Assembly: GCA_027574665.1 (NCBI GenBank)
Contig: CM050651.1
Coordinates: 10,851,501 to 10,915,500 of the forward strand
DNA length: 64,000 nucleotides
Direction: 5' to 3'
Source: Rhynochetos jubatus
Taxonomy: Eukaryota > Chordata > Aves > Eurypygiformes > Rhynochetidae
The notes beneath the pieces are model-generated. The model worked only from the letters and a program-made list of their open reading frames with translations. It did not search any database and was not told the DNA's origin. Of this stretch, positions 51,510 through 64,000 are shown piece after piece (the stretch's first letter is position 1; the number at the start of each line of letters is the position of its first letter). A program made the position numbers and the translations under genes.

Positions 51510-52500
51510 ACTAGGAAGCAATTCTTGGAATGCTAATTTTTAAAAGTTTCTGGACTATTTCTCCCAAATTATCAACCCGTAATTCAGAAATCTGCTCCAG
51601 GGAAATTGTTGGAAAATACGAAAAAACAGAATTAGCAAAGCCACAACAAATAGGATCTATTACAGAAGAATCAGCACAGCTTATATAAAGGCAAGGCATG
51701 TATCAAAATTACACTGTAAACATTTATAGTCAAGGGAGTCAGTAAGAATATGGATAAGAGAAATCAGGTTAATAAAGCACACATGGATTTCCAAAAGGCC
51801 TTCTGCAAGAATCCTTTTAAAAGGTTTTCAAATAGGCCAAGCAGTCATGAGAAGGAAGGTCCTCACATGAATAAAATAGCTGATTAAAAGGAAAGATATT
51901 GAAGGTTAGTTTAAAAGTCATTCCTCTCTCTGAAGACAGATACTCAGCAGAGTCTTAGAGGATTTATTAGACACCCTGGTGTTCAGCGTGTTTTTAAGTT
52001 ATCTGAAAAAAGGAGCGAAGAATGTGATGACAAACATTCAGGATGCTACTGTTATTCATGGTGGTAAAGATAGGAATTGACTGTGAAGAACTGCAGAAAA
52101 ACCTTGCAACCAAGCAACTGAGTGAGATAATAGCAGATGAAATTCAGGAAGGGTAGTTGTAAAATGATGCACAGGGGAAAAAATAATTTTACCTACACAG
52201 TGATAAGCCAACCACTAATACATAGGAACAGGAGGTTAAGGTCACTGTAGATAGCGCTGTGAAAACATAAATCCAATACCCAGGAGCGCAAAACCAGAGA
52301 AGCGAACATTAGCAATTACTAAGAAAGGAGCAGAAAAGCAAACAAAAATATCTTTATCGCATTGTGCAAATCGACCATCCTATGGCATCTTTAAATGTGT
52401 AGTTTTGGTCCTCCGTTGCAGTGAGAATAATGCAGGATATGGAATGGCTGCCGTGAAAGGACCCACTCTTCCTAAACTTCAAGCAAAAAAGATTGTTTAT
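51510..52500 (+). mobile_element. Ancient, decayed CR1-family LINE, reverse transcriptase region
   Basis: On the plus strand this follows the CR1 reverse transcriptase region in order. A block like 'aatttttaaaaagggttct' begins near 51537, and 'aggaagggtcctcac'-like sequence lies near 51850. The fragment DFQKAF is still readable from 51786. 'gactgtgaagaactgcagaa' starts at 52079, 'agcagatgaaattcaggaag' at 52132 and 'aaaatgatgcacaggggaaa' near 52161. Blocks like VDSSLKT and the VRPHLEYCVQ region follow near 52245-52410. Numerous indels and stops show it is long dead. It is more diverged than the copy at 1451. The ends are approximate. Confidence 0.82.
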
Positions 52501-55500
52501 TAAGGCCTTTACTTTCACTGCTGCTGTCGAACAGAGGAAAAATTGAAAATTTTAGAACATCTTTCAGTTTTTTTGATGTCTGTGTGGAGTATTCTGATTT
52601 TGCTAAGGAAAAAAAAAAAAAATAGAAGCTTTTAAGCCTGAGGATTTAATGTGTGAAACTTGTATGTGGACTTCATAATTGGCAACACACAAGGGAGACC
52701 TACTGTGAGTAACGATTGTATTTCACTAGAGAGATATTGGAAAAAAGCCAAACCAACCAGTCTGTATAATATTTTTTCATGTAGTTAAACCAACAGCATA
52801 TTGAATTTACTGGAAATCTCATTTAGAAATTACTAGTAATCTAACATTTTATTCCTCTCTCAGCTTATATTGGTTAACCTTTGAAGCTGGAGGAGAAATA
52901 ATTCTTTTGGCCTTCAGAGAATAACTAAAAGAATTTAAGTAGGAAATCACAAGACAGAAATCAGGAACTACCTGGATTTAGCACTGCTGGGAATGAATCA
53001 ATACAGTATGACAGTACAAAGATATTCAATCTCAAGAAACCAGATTTTAGGGAATTAACAAAGTTAGCAATCAACTTGAAATGGGATTTTTTTTTTTTTT
53101 TTAATAGGAACAAGTAAACTGGAACAGAACAATGCGGATTACGAGGTAATCCCATTTAAAGTGGTGTCGTTCAGGAGCAGAAGTAACTGACTTGTACTGG
53201 AAAATAAGTTATAAAGAAGAAACCATACAAAGAGTAAGCAAATTATATGGGGAAGTCAGACCTAAAGGCTTTAAGATCACAGCAGGAAAGGTACAATAAT
53301 CTATCTGGTGCTTTAGAGAAAAGAATAAAAATCTTAATTTCAGGGAACAGGATTATGCTTTTACCACCTGAGGATTTGGAGTTTAGATGAATATTGTGTA
53401 GCATTTTCATTCTTGTCTCACTGGCCTCCATCTGTCTGGTTAATCTCAATGCACAGAGCAAAGATGATTCTTCAGCATTGCTGCCAGGAATACAGACTTA
53501 CTGGAATAACATTAGCCCCCAGGAGTAAATTAAATTCATCTTCCCCCCAAATTGTACTACATATTTTCACATATTTATTTGTACATAGTACATAATTGTA
53601 CTAATGCTGGCAGCTGAGCTCCTGCAAATCATTTCTTTTTGAAAAGTTAAGCTGAAACTTCAGTGCTTTCTGAAAGGTTGCAAAGCTTTTTTAAGTCCAA
53701 GAGAAAACTTGTATTAATAACCCCAGTCTTGAGAAGCCAGCATGGGTGATTCAAATGTGGAGGAGACTGGCAGGGACAAAAAAGTGCAATGCAGTGATCT
53801 GGAAAGAAAGATTCATAATTTCCACCACGAGATGTACAACTTCAAACTGCTATTTTTCCTGTGCTTCGAGTTCTCACGTTTGATCTCACGCAACACAGAA
53901 ACACTGCCTACAAATACTTTCTATATGCGAACAAGGGAATCTTCAGGTCTCAGCGCTTTCTAGGAAATCACGTTTTGACTCAGCACATATGGAAGATTTA
54001 AAACACTAGGCAGGAGGCACTTAGCATGTCACAGAGAAAGGATGTAAGCCTTTAGGTCACCAGTGTTGTTGGTGTCATTGAGGAAGGCTGGATGTGCTTG
54101 CGAGAGGGGAGAAGCTGGTTTGTTCTGTACAGATTTGTAATAATAGCAGGCTTACAAGCTTCTACAAGTTACCAGTCAGACCCAAAAAGGCTTTTTACCT
54201 CCTTCTGATGTTCGGCTTGCCTTCTGGGCTTCTACTCTCAGAGTCTCTGGAGCATTAGACACGTTCTTCATGTAAGTCCCATGACAAACAGGGAGGTATT
54301 TGGGCACTCCTCAAGGCAGTATTAAAATCCCTCCTGTGCTGGATTTGCATTCCTTGCTCATTACTAAATCAGCTGCTGACACTGGCAGCAGGAGGAAAAC
54401 CTCCTTTGATTCCCCTTCTTCTCCCTGACTCCAGACAGGTCACAGGCTGATTCTGTTGTTTGGTTTTGATATGTGATATAGGACACTAATACCCTTGACC
54501 TTTTCTGTTCTAATTCTGTGGTATATTGCAGCCATGCCTTTGGTTTTATTCTCCCACGTTTTGCATTTTGTATGTTTTTGAAGAGCACGCTGTGGCCAGG
54601 GCTGAGGGAAAGTAATGCGATGACGTTCTGGGGCTCCCGTAGACTGGCAATTTATCGCGCGGTTGCCTGCATTTGGATTAGTAACGCCAGGACCTTCCAT
54701 TATGTTATTCTCCTATTATATTTGCAATAAAACAACATCAGAAATTATCATGCCATATCCCATAAGTATCAACCACAAAATGGTTATGAGGTCCTTGTCA
54801 TCAAAACTTGACCTCCCTTTAAGCAAAGGGAATGTTTACCTCTCAGTGTCCTGCTTAGGGGAAACATGGCCACGGAAGTGGGCCAACATGGCTTTTGAGA
54901 AAGAAGAAATACTGCACCGTAAATGTGAGTTCATTGAAGTATGTTTGATAGTAACAGAGTATCCAGCTTAAAGTTGGGGAAAATGGAGTATAACATGAGC
55001 AAGGAAACCGGGAAAGCAAAAAGAACTCTTAAGTACACAAGGAAATGGTGTTAAGGACTACTTAAACTGATTTTCTGAAATCAAAGGACACCTTCCTCCT
55101 GAGGAATATTGTTCAGTCACAGACCAACATAACCTAACATTTTGATATGCTCATTATGTCTTCTCTCCGTTCTGTCTTTCCTTTGCTTTTCCATACATGC
55201 ATCTTAAGAGTAGCAAGTTGTGTCATGTGAACACAGCACTACTGAGGATTCTGAGAATTCTTTTTTCTTCTAACCTAAACAGCTACTTGTTTATGAAATA
55301 AAAGTAACAAGATATATTATAGAGTTACCCTGTAGTTCAAGGAAACAAAATGTTAGCATAAAACAATTATTTCAATAAAAGCAAACAGATATGGTAGTAA
55401 TTTGTTACAAAAAGACCTCATAAATTGAAATCCATGTATAATAGTGTTTCTTCAGTAAGTTATTATAGTAACAAAAATAATAAATAAGCTGAGGAAAACT

Positions 55501-58083
55501 TATGGTTTAAACCAGCATGAGAACAGACTCATTATGAAAAAGGTAAAAAGGAAACAAAACATCACTCAACTAACTGAAGATTGATGGTTTTAGCTTCAAC
55601 AATGTCACCTGTACTCCACTAATCATATATGTCTATATAAATAGAATCATTCTAGCAAATGATACATATATTCTTCATTGACCTACTTCTGTTCCGGCTC
55701 ATTAAAGTGACTACTTTCCCCTCCAGTCCCCTCTGGCTAGGTGTAATAGTGTCTCTGCCTTCTGGCTAGGTGATAATTAAATGCACTAAATAAATGGATA
55801 GTAGGAGGGCAAGAAACTATTTATGCTTATTCAAAAGGGAGTGTCTCAATTAACACTTTGTTTAGCAACTTGGCTTTTAAAATTTTATCATAACTTGAAA
55901 GTAACTCTGAACGCTCCGTTCCCCCCATCTGCACCGTTGCTGGTTTGGTTCTTCCTTTCAGGTCACCCGTCTCAAACAGAAACCTATGCTCAGAAACAGG
56001 GAAGTCAAACAGACAGAAGCTCAAAGCAAAGATCTGAATAAAGATCAATTAGCACCTGAAGAAGAGGGCTGACTTAATGGCTCAGAAAAAGAAAAAAGAA
56101 ATAGTGGTGGTAGTTCATTTCTGAGCCTGCATCTGGCTGAATGAGAGACCTTGCACAATATGTTTATGCACTCCTAAGGTAAGAGCAATTGTCTTATCCT
56201 TGGATAAAATTGCCTACAATCTGATCCAAAGCCTGGCATGCTTAGATCAACCTGGTTTGATTCAGACCCAAAAACACCCTCTGGTTTATTACACTAAAAT
56301 ATCTTGGATAAAAGAGCTGCAAACACCCGCACAGGCTCCCAGTCACTAGTGTCTGTACCCAGGTACCTGGGAGTACTCACAGGGATGGAGATAGAAATTC
56401 TGTTGCTATGACCCTACTCAGTAAGGTGCACCGTGAGCATCTGAGGCTGTTCTGCAGTGCAGTAAAAGTTAGCTCTGAACATTATACAGACTGCAATCCA
56501 TCGTTTAGTCTTCAATGGTGTCCCACAACCGCTCGCCTGAGCGCTGGGTTCAAAACTGCTGATTCACTTTACAGATCTCAGACATTTAGAGAAGGTGGAA
56601 ACAAGGGATGCAGGATGCGTGCTTGTGGATGAAACATCTGTGTTTCTGTAAATCAAGGACAGAGAAGGCTATTGGCAGAACGCTGACTGCGATTGTTCTT
56701 TACAGGCTTAGCGACTGTACGCTGAAGTCTGGTGCAAAGTAACACTGATTTTGCACACCAGCAAGTGAAATAAACTGATGAAATAGGCTTTTGTCATTGC
56801 AGTTGTTCTTACTGCTCGCTCTTAACCTTGGAATAATTTCAGAAAATCCTGTAGGCAGATGATTTTGTGACCACTGTATTCTTTTTGTAGTTTTCACTTG
56901 CTTTGTATATCTTCATCTCTCTACGTTATACAGTTAATGTGGCTCAAGAGAAGATGACTAGACTTTTATGATGACAGAATATGATATAATATCTTAATGA
57001 GACAGTAATACACAATCACATCCAGCTACATAAGTCATGCACAGCAGTCTGTATTGTACGTATATTATACACATACACAAAATTTATATCCAAGCGGGTT
57101 TCATCAGAGATGCATCATGACAGATTCTGAGATTATATGGGCAGACAAAGCTAAACACTTCATTGATAAGGTACCATCATCATATTTCTTGCTACTGTTG
57201 GGGTCTTGTTTTAGATCTAAACTGAATTTTGCAAGCATCCACCGGGATTGCTGGGGCATAAAGCTACACAGGAAGACTTGAGACCAGGCTTAAGAGGTTG
57301 CTGTTTTGTTTTTAAGTGTGATCTTCTTCCTCCCAGAAGCACAGGTTTCTAATAAAGATAAAGGCCCCAATTTTGCGAAGGAAGTACGTGCATATTTGAC
57401 TGCAAAACACATAAGAAACATCACTGAATTAAATATTTTGTATACAAGAGGGAAAAAAAAAACCCCAACATGTTTTTGCACAAAAGATAAAGTAATTAAA
57501 TTTAAAAAACAAAATTCAGTTTCCAGGAGCGTCATCAAGGATTTGCATGCATTACGACTGAACAAGTGTAGAAACACAAAGGAAGAAATAAACCTCTGTT
57601 TTGGTCTCATCCGAGCAACAGTAAATTACTCTGCTACTGATAAGAAGCAGGTATTAACCAAAAGCAACACAGTTCTTCAGACCCTTAAATTATTCTGACC
57701 TAGCAACTTCAAAAGTTTGCAAACAGCAAAGAATTATATTCCAATCTTATTCATTAGAATTTACAGGGAACAACCCAATATTTCTATCCAAAATATTGAA
57801 AATATGGATATCATACAATTTTTAATCTCCTTAGGTTAATTCTTCTGCTGAAGTTGTTGAATGACACAATACAATAGTGGATAAAATCTTTCCAGCAATA
57901 TATCTATTCTAAGTTGAAACGGTTTTAGCTAATCCTCCCATAAGTAAGATTAAAGATCCAAGACTGTTAACGCAAATCTAAAATTTTAGAAGTCCTAATG
58001 GCATTTTTCATAAAGGAGCTTTTGTAGTCAGCAGAAGTTTTCAAAAACTAACTTTTTTCTCTGATATCCTCAGTCACGAATTT
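52501..58083. other. Non-coding sequence, no gene recognised
   Basis: AT-rich sequence containing A14 (52609-52622), T16 (53087-53102), a 12-bp direct repeat TCTGGCTAGGTG at 55732-55743 and 55761-55772, and a small CpG-rich patch at 54617-54690 described separately. The 130-codon plus-strand open frame at 57306-57698 has no recognised domain and a non-ATG start. Confidence 0.55.
54617..54690. promoter_or_regulatory. Small CpG-rich patch with CRE-like TGACGT
   Basis: Six CpGs occur within about 75 bp in an otherwise CpG-depleted AT-rich region, including TGACGT (CRE/ATF half-site) near 54623 and a CGCGC cluster near 54656. It is too short and not GC-rich enough to be a CpG island. Retained CpGs in such a setting can indicate an unmethylated or selectively constrained regulatory element. 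Confidence 0.35.
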
Positions 58084-58106
58084 AAAAAAAAAAAAAAAAA
58101 AAAAAA
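58084..58106 (+). repeat. Poly(A) tract of 23
   Basis: Twenty-three uninterrupted A followed by a short GA-rich stretch. No identifiable retroposed unit was seen upstream. Confidence 0.9.
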
Positions 58107-61100
58107 GAGAGGGAGAGTGAAAAAGCATGCATCTAGCTAAATTCCAGTAGTTTGGAAAGCCAAATGTAGCTAACTGAAGGTCGACAGCAATTGCCCTTTC
58201 CCCAGAGGACTGCCCAGATCCCAGTCTATCTCAGGCTAAGCTTTTTTAGACTCCAGTGCTTTGAAGAGTAAGCCTGATCTGCTGGCAGGGATGCATTCTG
58301 ACCAGAAGCTCAGAGTCCCAGGAAACTGTCAAAAATTCCCAGGAAGAATATATTCTGAAACACCGAATTTCATTTCCCTGCACCCAGCCATTTAGAGACC
58401 TGAAAGCATCTCTGTCATTCGCAGCACAGTTCTGATTCTGCTGCACAGAAGTGACTGAGTGGCTTTCCCACGACGTTCACACTATGAGTAAGCATGAATT
58501 GCAACAACTTCGGAAGTCCATCACATTGCAATGCCTCAGCATTTATTGTAGTATCTTTTACATAAGGACGATACTTGAACACAGAGCAATGTCTAGTAAT
58601 TATGTCTGCGGCTATGATAAGACTTTTTTCCTGTCATTCCTGGGGAGAAAATTTCATATGTTAAATCTGCACATTAAATTTTGTAGCACTTGTCCTTTTT
58701 TTTTGCTTGCTAACTGACATATTGCAACTCTGCAGTTTTCATCTGTTTACACTCTGTCACTGTCTAGGACATCTTGATTCTTGAGATTTTCTTTCTAGAT
58801 GTGATATGACTAAAAGATCTGTATGCACTTCAACTTTTACCATTGCTTTCGCCAAAGACTTATGGGACAAGTTTCTAATAGAGTGGGTACAGATTGTTGT
58901 CTTGAATTACACAAAGGGAAGGGAAGCCAGTATGAAGAGTGCTATTTCTTTCACAGATGTGGCAGTAATCTTTAATCAAATGTTAAGAGCAGAGCACCAT
59001 GTTCAGAGCAGCAAATAGGTCTGGAAGAAGTCTCTGACCCAATAAACCTTAACGGTGTTAACGGCGAGTAACGTGTCAGTGGACTACTGCATTTCCTTAA
59101 TTATTAGTTCCTGTGGTTCTTCAGATACTATCTGAAAATTAAAAATCAAGACATCTTTCAGGTTTGGGTACATTTCTTTTTATTCTAAATATAGCAAAGT
59201 AGTCTAATTTAAACTACAGATATTTTGATAACACTTCTCAGTATCAGATTCTCTAGTTTAAAAAAAAACCAAAAAATGTTTATGGACTATAGGAATTACT
59301 ACTAGGAAATTTGATACTCCTCTTCTGGCCCATTTTAATCAAAGGGTCACTAATTATAATTAAATTAGTTTTATCACCTGAAGCACGACACTCCATCTTT
59401 GACCTGATATCCAGTCTGTATAGCTGTCTTAGATACTTCAAAAATTATGAGCATTGGGCAGGCAACTTTTATTCCAGCTATGTTGATTTCCCTGACATCT
59501 TCACTTAGAGATCATATTGCCTTAGCCATTTCACTATTTGTATTACAATTTTACTATTATTACGATTTTACTATTTGAGAATTCCACTGTCTTGCTCCAA
59601 GTATTTGTCTTTGCTTTCTTCCAAGCACAACCTCTTTCTAAGTGTTTCTTTATAAGCTCTCTCATCAGCTCACCCAAATAATTGCTTCATTAGGGGATCT
59701 GACCTGGCTCATATATGCTGTGTAGCAGACAGAATTTAACCCCTTGCAGGAGCCGTATGCTGGGTGCGAAGCTATTTGAGCAGGAAATGGGAAGAATACA
59801 CCAGTAACAATGTCTACTCCCCCATTTGTTTCTCAGGAGACTTTGCCTCAGAGAATCTCAGCAGTACTTGGAAATGTGGGAATGATGACATAAGCGAGGT
59901 TTTCAACTGCTTTCTGTTTAGGTTAACCAAAAATTAAAAGATATAGTTAAAAGTATGAGAAAATATGACAAAAGTTTCTTTTAAATCAAGTTTTAAAGAA
60001 CACATAGGGGAAAAAAAATTCATTTCAGAGACATACAGAATTGTTAAGGTTTACTTTGTGCTCAGCAATTTGCTCATCAAAAATCCCCAGAATTAGGAGA
60101 GAAACTAATCTAGAATAACGTAATCTAATATGCCCCAACAGCTAAACATTTTAGACGGTCCAGTATAAAATGTGTGAGTATGAAGCATGTATCCTGTGCA
60201 GTCCACAGCTCTTTGGTGTTAGTGTGTAGGACGCTATATTCTTGAAGACATGCTTATAGTATTGATTCCTGTCTATCTTAGTAGTATAAAGTCTTCCCCT
60301 TGTTTCTGGATGATGCACAGAGTTGATGCCACCTCTACGAATAAAACCCTGCATTCTAAAATCCAGCATAAAACAGGGTTGAAAAACACTAGGAAACTAT
60401 TGTTCGCAGTAGATTGTTCTCAAAACAAGTTGTTAACAAAGAAAAAAAAAACATACGATGCTGGCTTCTTCAAAGCTGTAAACTGTTTACTTCATCTTTA
60501 GATGTGGAAATAATTATGCTCTACTGTCATGCAACATACGTTTTGGATCAGACAGTAATCTCAATTTTCAACATCCTGTTGTTAAAGAATTTAAACAGTT
60601 TCAAGATGCATGTAGTCAATCTGGCATTTTATATAGAAGAGCCAAGGTTTTGATAAAATTAAGAAGAAACAACTAAGTTGACGTGTAAATCAACGCCATT
60701 GGAAAAAGCTAAAGCAGTGTGTAATTGCCACAATTTTTTACAGCACATTAAAAACATATGTTAGCCCTATCTGAATTGAGAAATTAAGGAGTCCTACAGT
60801 TACAAAGACTTGGAATGAATTGATAGGTGTGATTAAACTAGAAAATACTTCTGGAACTCCCATCTGTATTTCTGTACAGTAAAGAAAAAACCTCACAAAT
60901 AAATAAATAATGATTAAAAAGAGTGACGTATTATCCTGCTGGTAGGACATGGAATTAACATGGCTATGAGAGTAGACTCTTAGCTTCTTTGACAAAGGAA
61001 AGTTCAAAGAAATTTTATGGAAGACCTAGTTACACAAAAACCTGCAGGGTGAAAAGTAGACTGGAGCTAAACTGCGTAAATCACTGGAAGATGACTTCCA

Positions 61101-64000
61101 TACAGCAATAAATATTTAAAGCAGAGCTTTGCAACAATTTATACTGGTTCACTTCAGTCAGTTAGCAGAACTCCTTTTTTCTCCTTTAATGAAATTAATC
61201 AATACTTAGGGAGTTCACACTTACATAGTAATTCTCAAAAAATGTTGATTTATTTCCATCTTTAGAAAATGAGATAGCATTGTAAGATTTAAAATCTAGT
61301 TATTAGTATAATAAAATAATATTATACCTGATTGAATTCAAATGAATCGTATTAGGCATCTTCATGAAGTATTTAAAAGGTGTAAAGTAAATTCCCTATT
61401 AGACACAGATTAAACTGTTGCTTTTCTCACTCAGCCAATGAACTGATGTTATTTTATTTCTGATGGTTAATCTCTGGGGACATCTTTCTTCTTGTTGAAG
61501 AGGAATTAAATGAAAGGGTTTACCCACATGTGATCTGTATGGCGCACACCGTGCGGTTTTGGTTATCTTCGCCAGCCAGGCTACAAGCAGACTGATGGAG
61601 CAGGTACTGAAGCACAGACTTGTGCTCTCTTTTACCACTAATCTTCCCCCAGTAATCTCTCAAAGAATTTTTCTTCTTTTTTTTTTATCCTGACTTTGGT
61701 ATCCAGAGCCCAGCAGGATAATTACACAAACACCACTCACATACTATGAAGGATGAAGCTGCAGTTTCTTTATCTATTTTTTATCCTTTTTCATATTAGA
61801 AGGGTTTTCCTTTGTCTATGCAGCAGGCACAAGTTCCAGCTAAGATCCAGTACCACCCCTCCACTGCGGTCAAAGGAACGTTGTAGGCAATCAGATGTGA
61901 ACGTTGCTGAGAGGAGTTACAGATAGGGGTGCAATTTTGTTAGGTAAACAAGGTGTAAGGATGTACACGGATGTTAATATTCCCCATACAGGTTCGACCT
62001 TGACTACAGAAAAACTGTACTGCTTAAAATTAAATTGTTAGAAAACATTAATGCGTGATGAGCCCAGACTCGCACTCTACTGGGTATGGCACAGAACAAA
62101 GAAAATTATTTCCCCAATGAGCTTAGAAGACAAATTTTCATCACAGTTTCCCTTTAAGAATTTCTTATTTTAAACCAATTCCTTAAAATCAGCAAAACAG
62201 TAGTTCTTTAAAACCTGAACGGATTAGTGAGAGGTATTTGAAACCCACCCAGTTAAAACACACATCCCCTCCATCAGATACCCAAGTGAACAGATGCATG
62301 GTCTATATGACCAGAGCTGAAGCAGTATTCCACAAAAACAAATTAGATCACGGTATTTTTGAGACTGGGAATGTGAAATGGAATTGGCAGTCACGTTCAT
62401 TGGTACTTTAGAACAGCATTACCATGATTGGGAGTAACTATATACATCTGACACAGAGAGAAATGGTCCTAAATGTGGCCAACATGTATGTTTTCATACT
62501 GCAAAAAGGACCAAATGAAGATAGACATTTTTAAAGAAGCACTTAGAAAGACAAACAGTCCCTACAGCATTTTGTCTCCTAAGTCTTCTTCAACCGTTTC
62601 AGCTGTTTCACAGAGCTCATTTCTTAGTTACTCTTCCCTGCCCTTTCTAGAGCTAACCCCTCCCCACCCGCCACATAAAAACAGTAATCATCAATTCAAA
62701 GAGATTAGAAATACTTTTCTAAGACTCTTATTCCGGAAACTAATTTTTTTCTTTCACGCTTTGCTAACCTCATCCAGTAACAAATGGAAACAACTCAGCC
62801 TACAATATTCTCGCCCAACAGAAGGTTTTAAAAGCAGCAAATACTACACAAAAAAATTGAAAGAAGGAAGTAGACAAGAGCTAAACAAACAATTCCAGTG
62901 TTGGGCCACCTTTGCATTATGCAGAGTATATAACTGAGAGCACAGTCTGGCTGTTAAGATAAGCTCTTTTTTCAAAGCTACGTTCTGATTATCCAATTGG
63001 ACCTTTTTAGATTATGTCAGAGTTGCATACCAATTTCCAAAAATGAATGGCTGAGTTGCAGTCCTTTTATTAAACACACAGAAATCCTCCTTTGCCTACT
63101 ACCTTGGATAAGGGGAGAAAGGCTTTTGTCTGGAGGATAAAAATAACAAGAAAATGAAGGGAAAGTTTTGTGGGAAGAATGAAAGGCAAAGTCAGAAGGA
63201 GAAAGTGACAGTTTGAAAATTGCCTCCTTGTAGAAATTCTGCTGCCAGATTCAGGTAACAATACTTTCAGCACAGTCATAAACAGGATGCTTTTCAAGAG
63301 TAGAAATAGCTGAAAAAAACCACCCCAAATTCTGTTTAAAAATAGCCAGAGATTTTCTGGGTTACTGATGTGGCAGGAAGGGTAGTGTAGCGGTAGTTCA
63401 TTTTTACAGAAGAACCTACACTTTCATCAATTTATAATTTCAATTAGAAATATCATTCCTGATAGACAGACCCAGCATACTGATTACCATATAATTTTAC
63501 GGTTTTATACATATCATTGACTTTAAATGACACATACATTTATTTAATTTGCCTTTAATCAGAACTTCCCTAGGAGATGTATTTGCATACTAAAGGTACA
63601 ATTCTCAAACAGTTAGAGGCCTGAAATCCTGTGTGTCACCAAGCTGTGTCTCAATTCCTTGTTAACTAGATTGCATAGCTGAAAAGAGATGACACCTCTC
63701 TTCAGAAGGTTATTATAAGACCTATGGTATATCAAATACATTGGCACAGGAAGAGATAAAGTTTTAGAATGCAAATTTTTTTTAAATGCTCAAAAAAGTA
63801 CTTTTCCCAGCCATTAGTTCCTCCAGTATATAAATTCCAGAGATATCACTACCTAGAAGCGTGTTTCATAGTTGAAGCAAGTCAGTACCAAATCTTGGAT
63901 TGAAAATGGGCAACTGAAACAACTTCTGCTTAATTCCCAGTTCTCTAACGGCAAATACTACTGCACAATGCTAAAACTGCTTAATTCTCACATTTGGATA
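58107..64000. other. Non-coding sequence, no gene recognised
   Basis: AT-rich to the end of the window. It includes a 17-bp tandem duplication (59542-59575), two closely spaced TAACGG words (59050-59064) and an (AAAT)-like run near 60897-60910. The longest ATG-started frame of the window outside the GC-rich island (154 codons, plus, 62473-62937) lies here and shows no recognisable domain. Confidence 0.55.
59542..59575 (+). repeat. 17-bp tandem duplication, one mismatch
   Basis: ATTACAATTTTACTATT is followed directly by ATTACGATTTTACTATT, with a partial third match upstream. A small recent duplication in AT-rich sequence. Confidence 0.8.

Noticed and set aside
57306..57698. 130-codon plus-strand open frame
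   Set aside because: Non-ATG start, Lys/Asn-rich content typical of AT-rich random sequence, no domain.
61990..62000. GGTTCGACC, like a tRNA B box
   Set aside because: No A box upstream at tRNA spacing and no acceptor stem pairing.
62473..62937. 154-codon ATG-started open frame on the plus strand
   Set aside because: No recognisable domain, Ser/Lys-rich low-information composition, and chance frames of this length are expected in 64 kb of two-stranded sequence. No splice sites or promoter nearby.
63383..63400. Sequence like a tRNA A box (GTAGTGTAGCGGTAG)
   Set aside because: No matching B box follows at the right distance and no cloverleaf can be drawn.

Overview
The window looks like nuclear DNA from a bird. 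The clearest evidence is a CR1 LINE copy at about 1451-2310 with the characteristic avian 3' end and a readable remnant of its reverse transcriptase. Two much older CR1 copies are also present. The rest is AT-rich, long non-coding sequence with short A/C-rich simple tracts, and there is no compact gene packing, operon structure or ribosome binding sites. I cannot name the species or the chromosome.

Layout: 1-33 kb is AT-rich non-coding sequence carrying the young minus-strand CR1, several simple repeats, a long C tract (10.14-10.19 kb), three perfect inverted repeats (20.5, 23.8 and 25.8 kb) and a degraded plus-strand CR1 (27.6-29.0 kb). At about 33.2-34.05 kb the sequence turns GC-rich and ends in a dense CpG island (33.87-34.05 kb) with a YY1-type motif, a GC box and candidate first-exon signals on both strands. 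This is the only promoter-like locus I can support. From 34 kb to the end the sequence is again AT-rich and gene-poor. It holds a second ancient plus-strand CR1 (51.5-52.5 kb) and several short patches rich in homeodomain/POU-like, X-box-like or CRE-like motifs that could be conserved non-coding elements.

The only protein-coding sequence I recognise is the broken CR1 reverse transcriptase. No host exon could be assigned to a known protein, and no tRNA, rRNA, known microRNA, endogenous retrovirus or CRISPR was recognised. The most economical reading is a promoter island with a transcription unit running one or both ways through very long introns. A strong minus-strand splice donor in the island and a small excess of C over G in sampled lines of the left half favour leftward transcription. 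A strong-context ATG in the YY1 motif favours rightward transcription. Neither is decisive. I found no convincing undescribed biological system; the findings are structural and regulatory leads.
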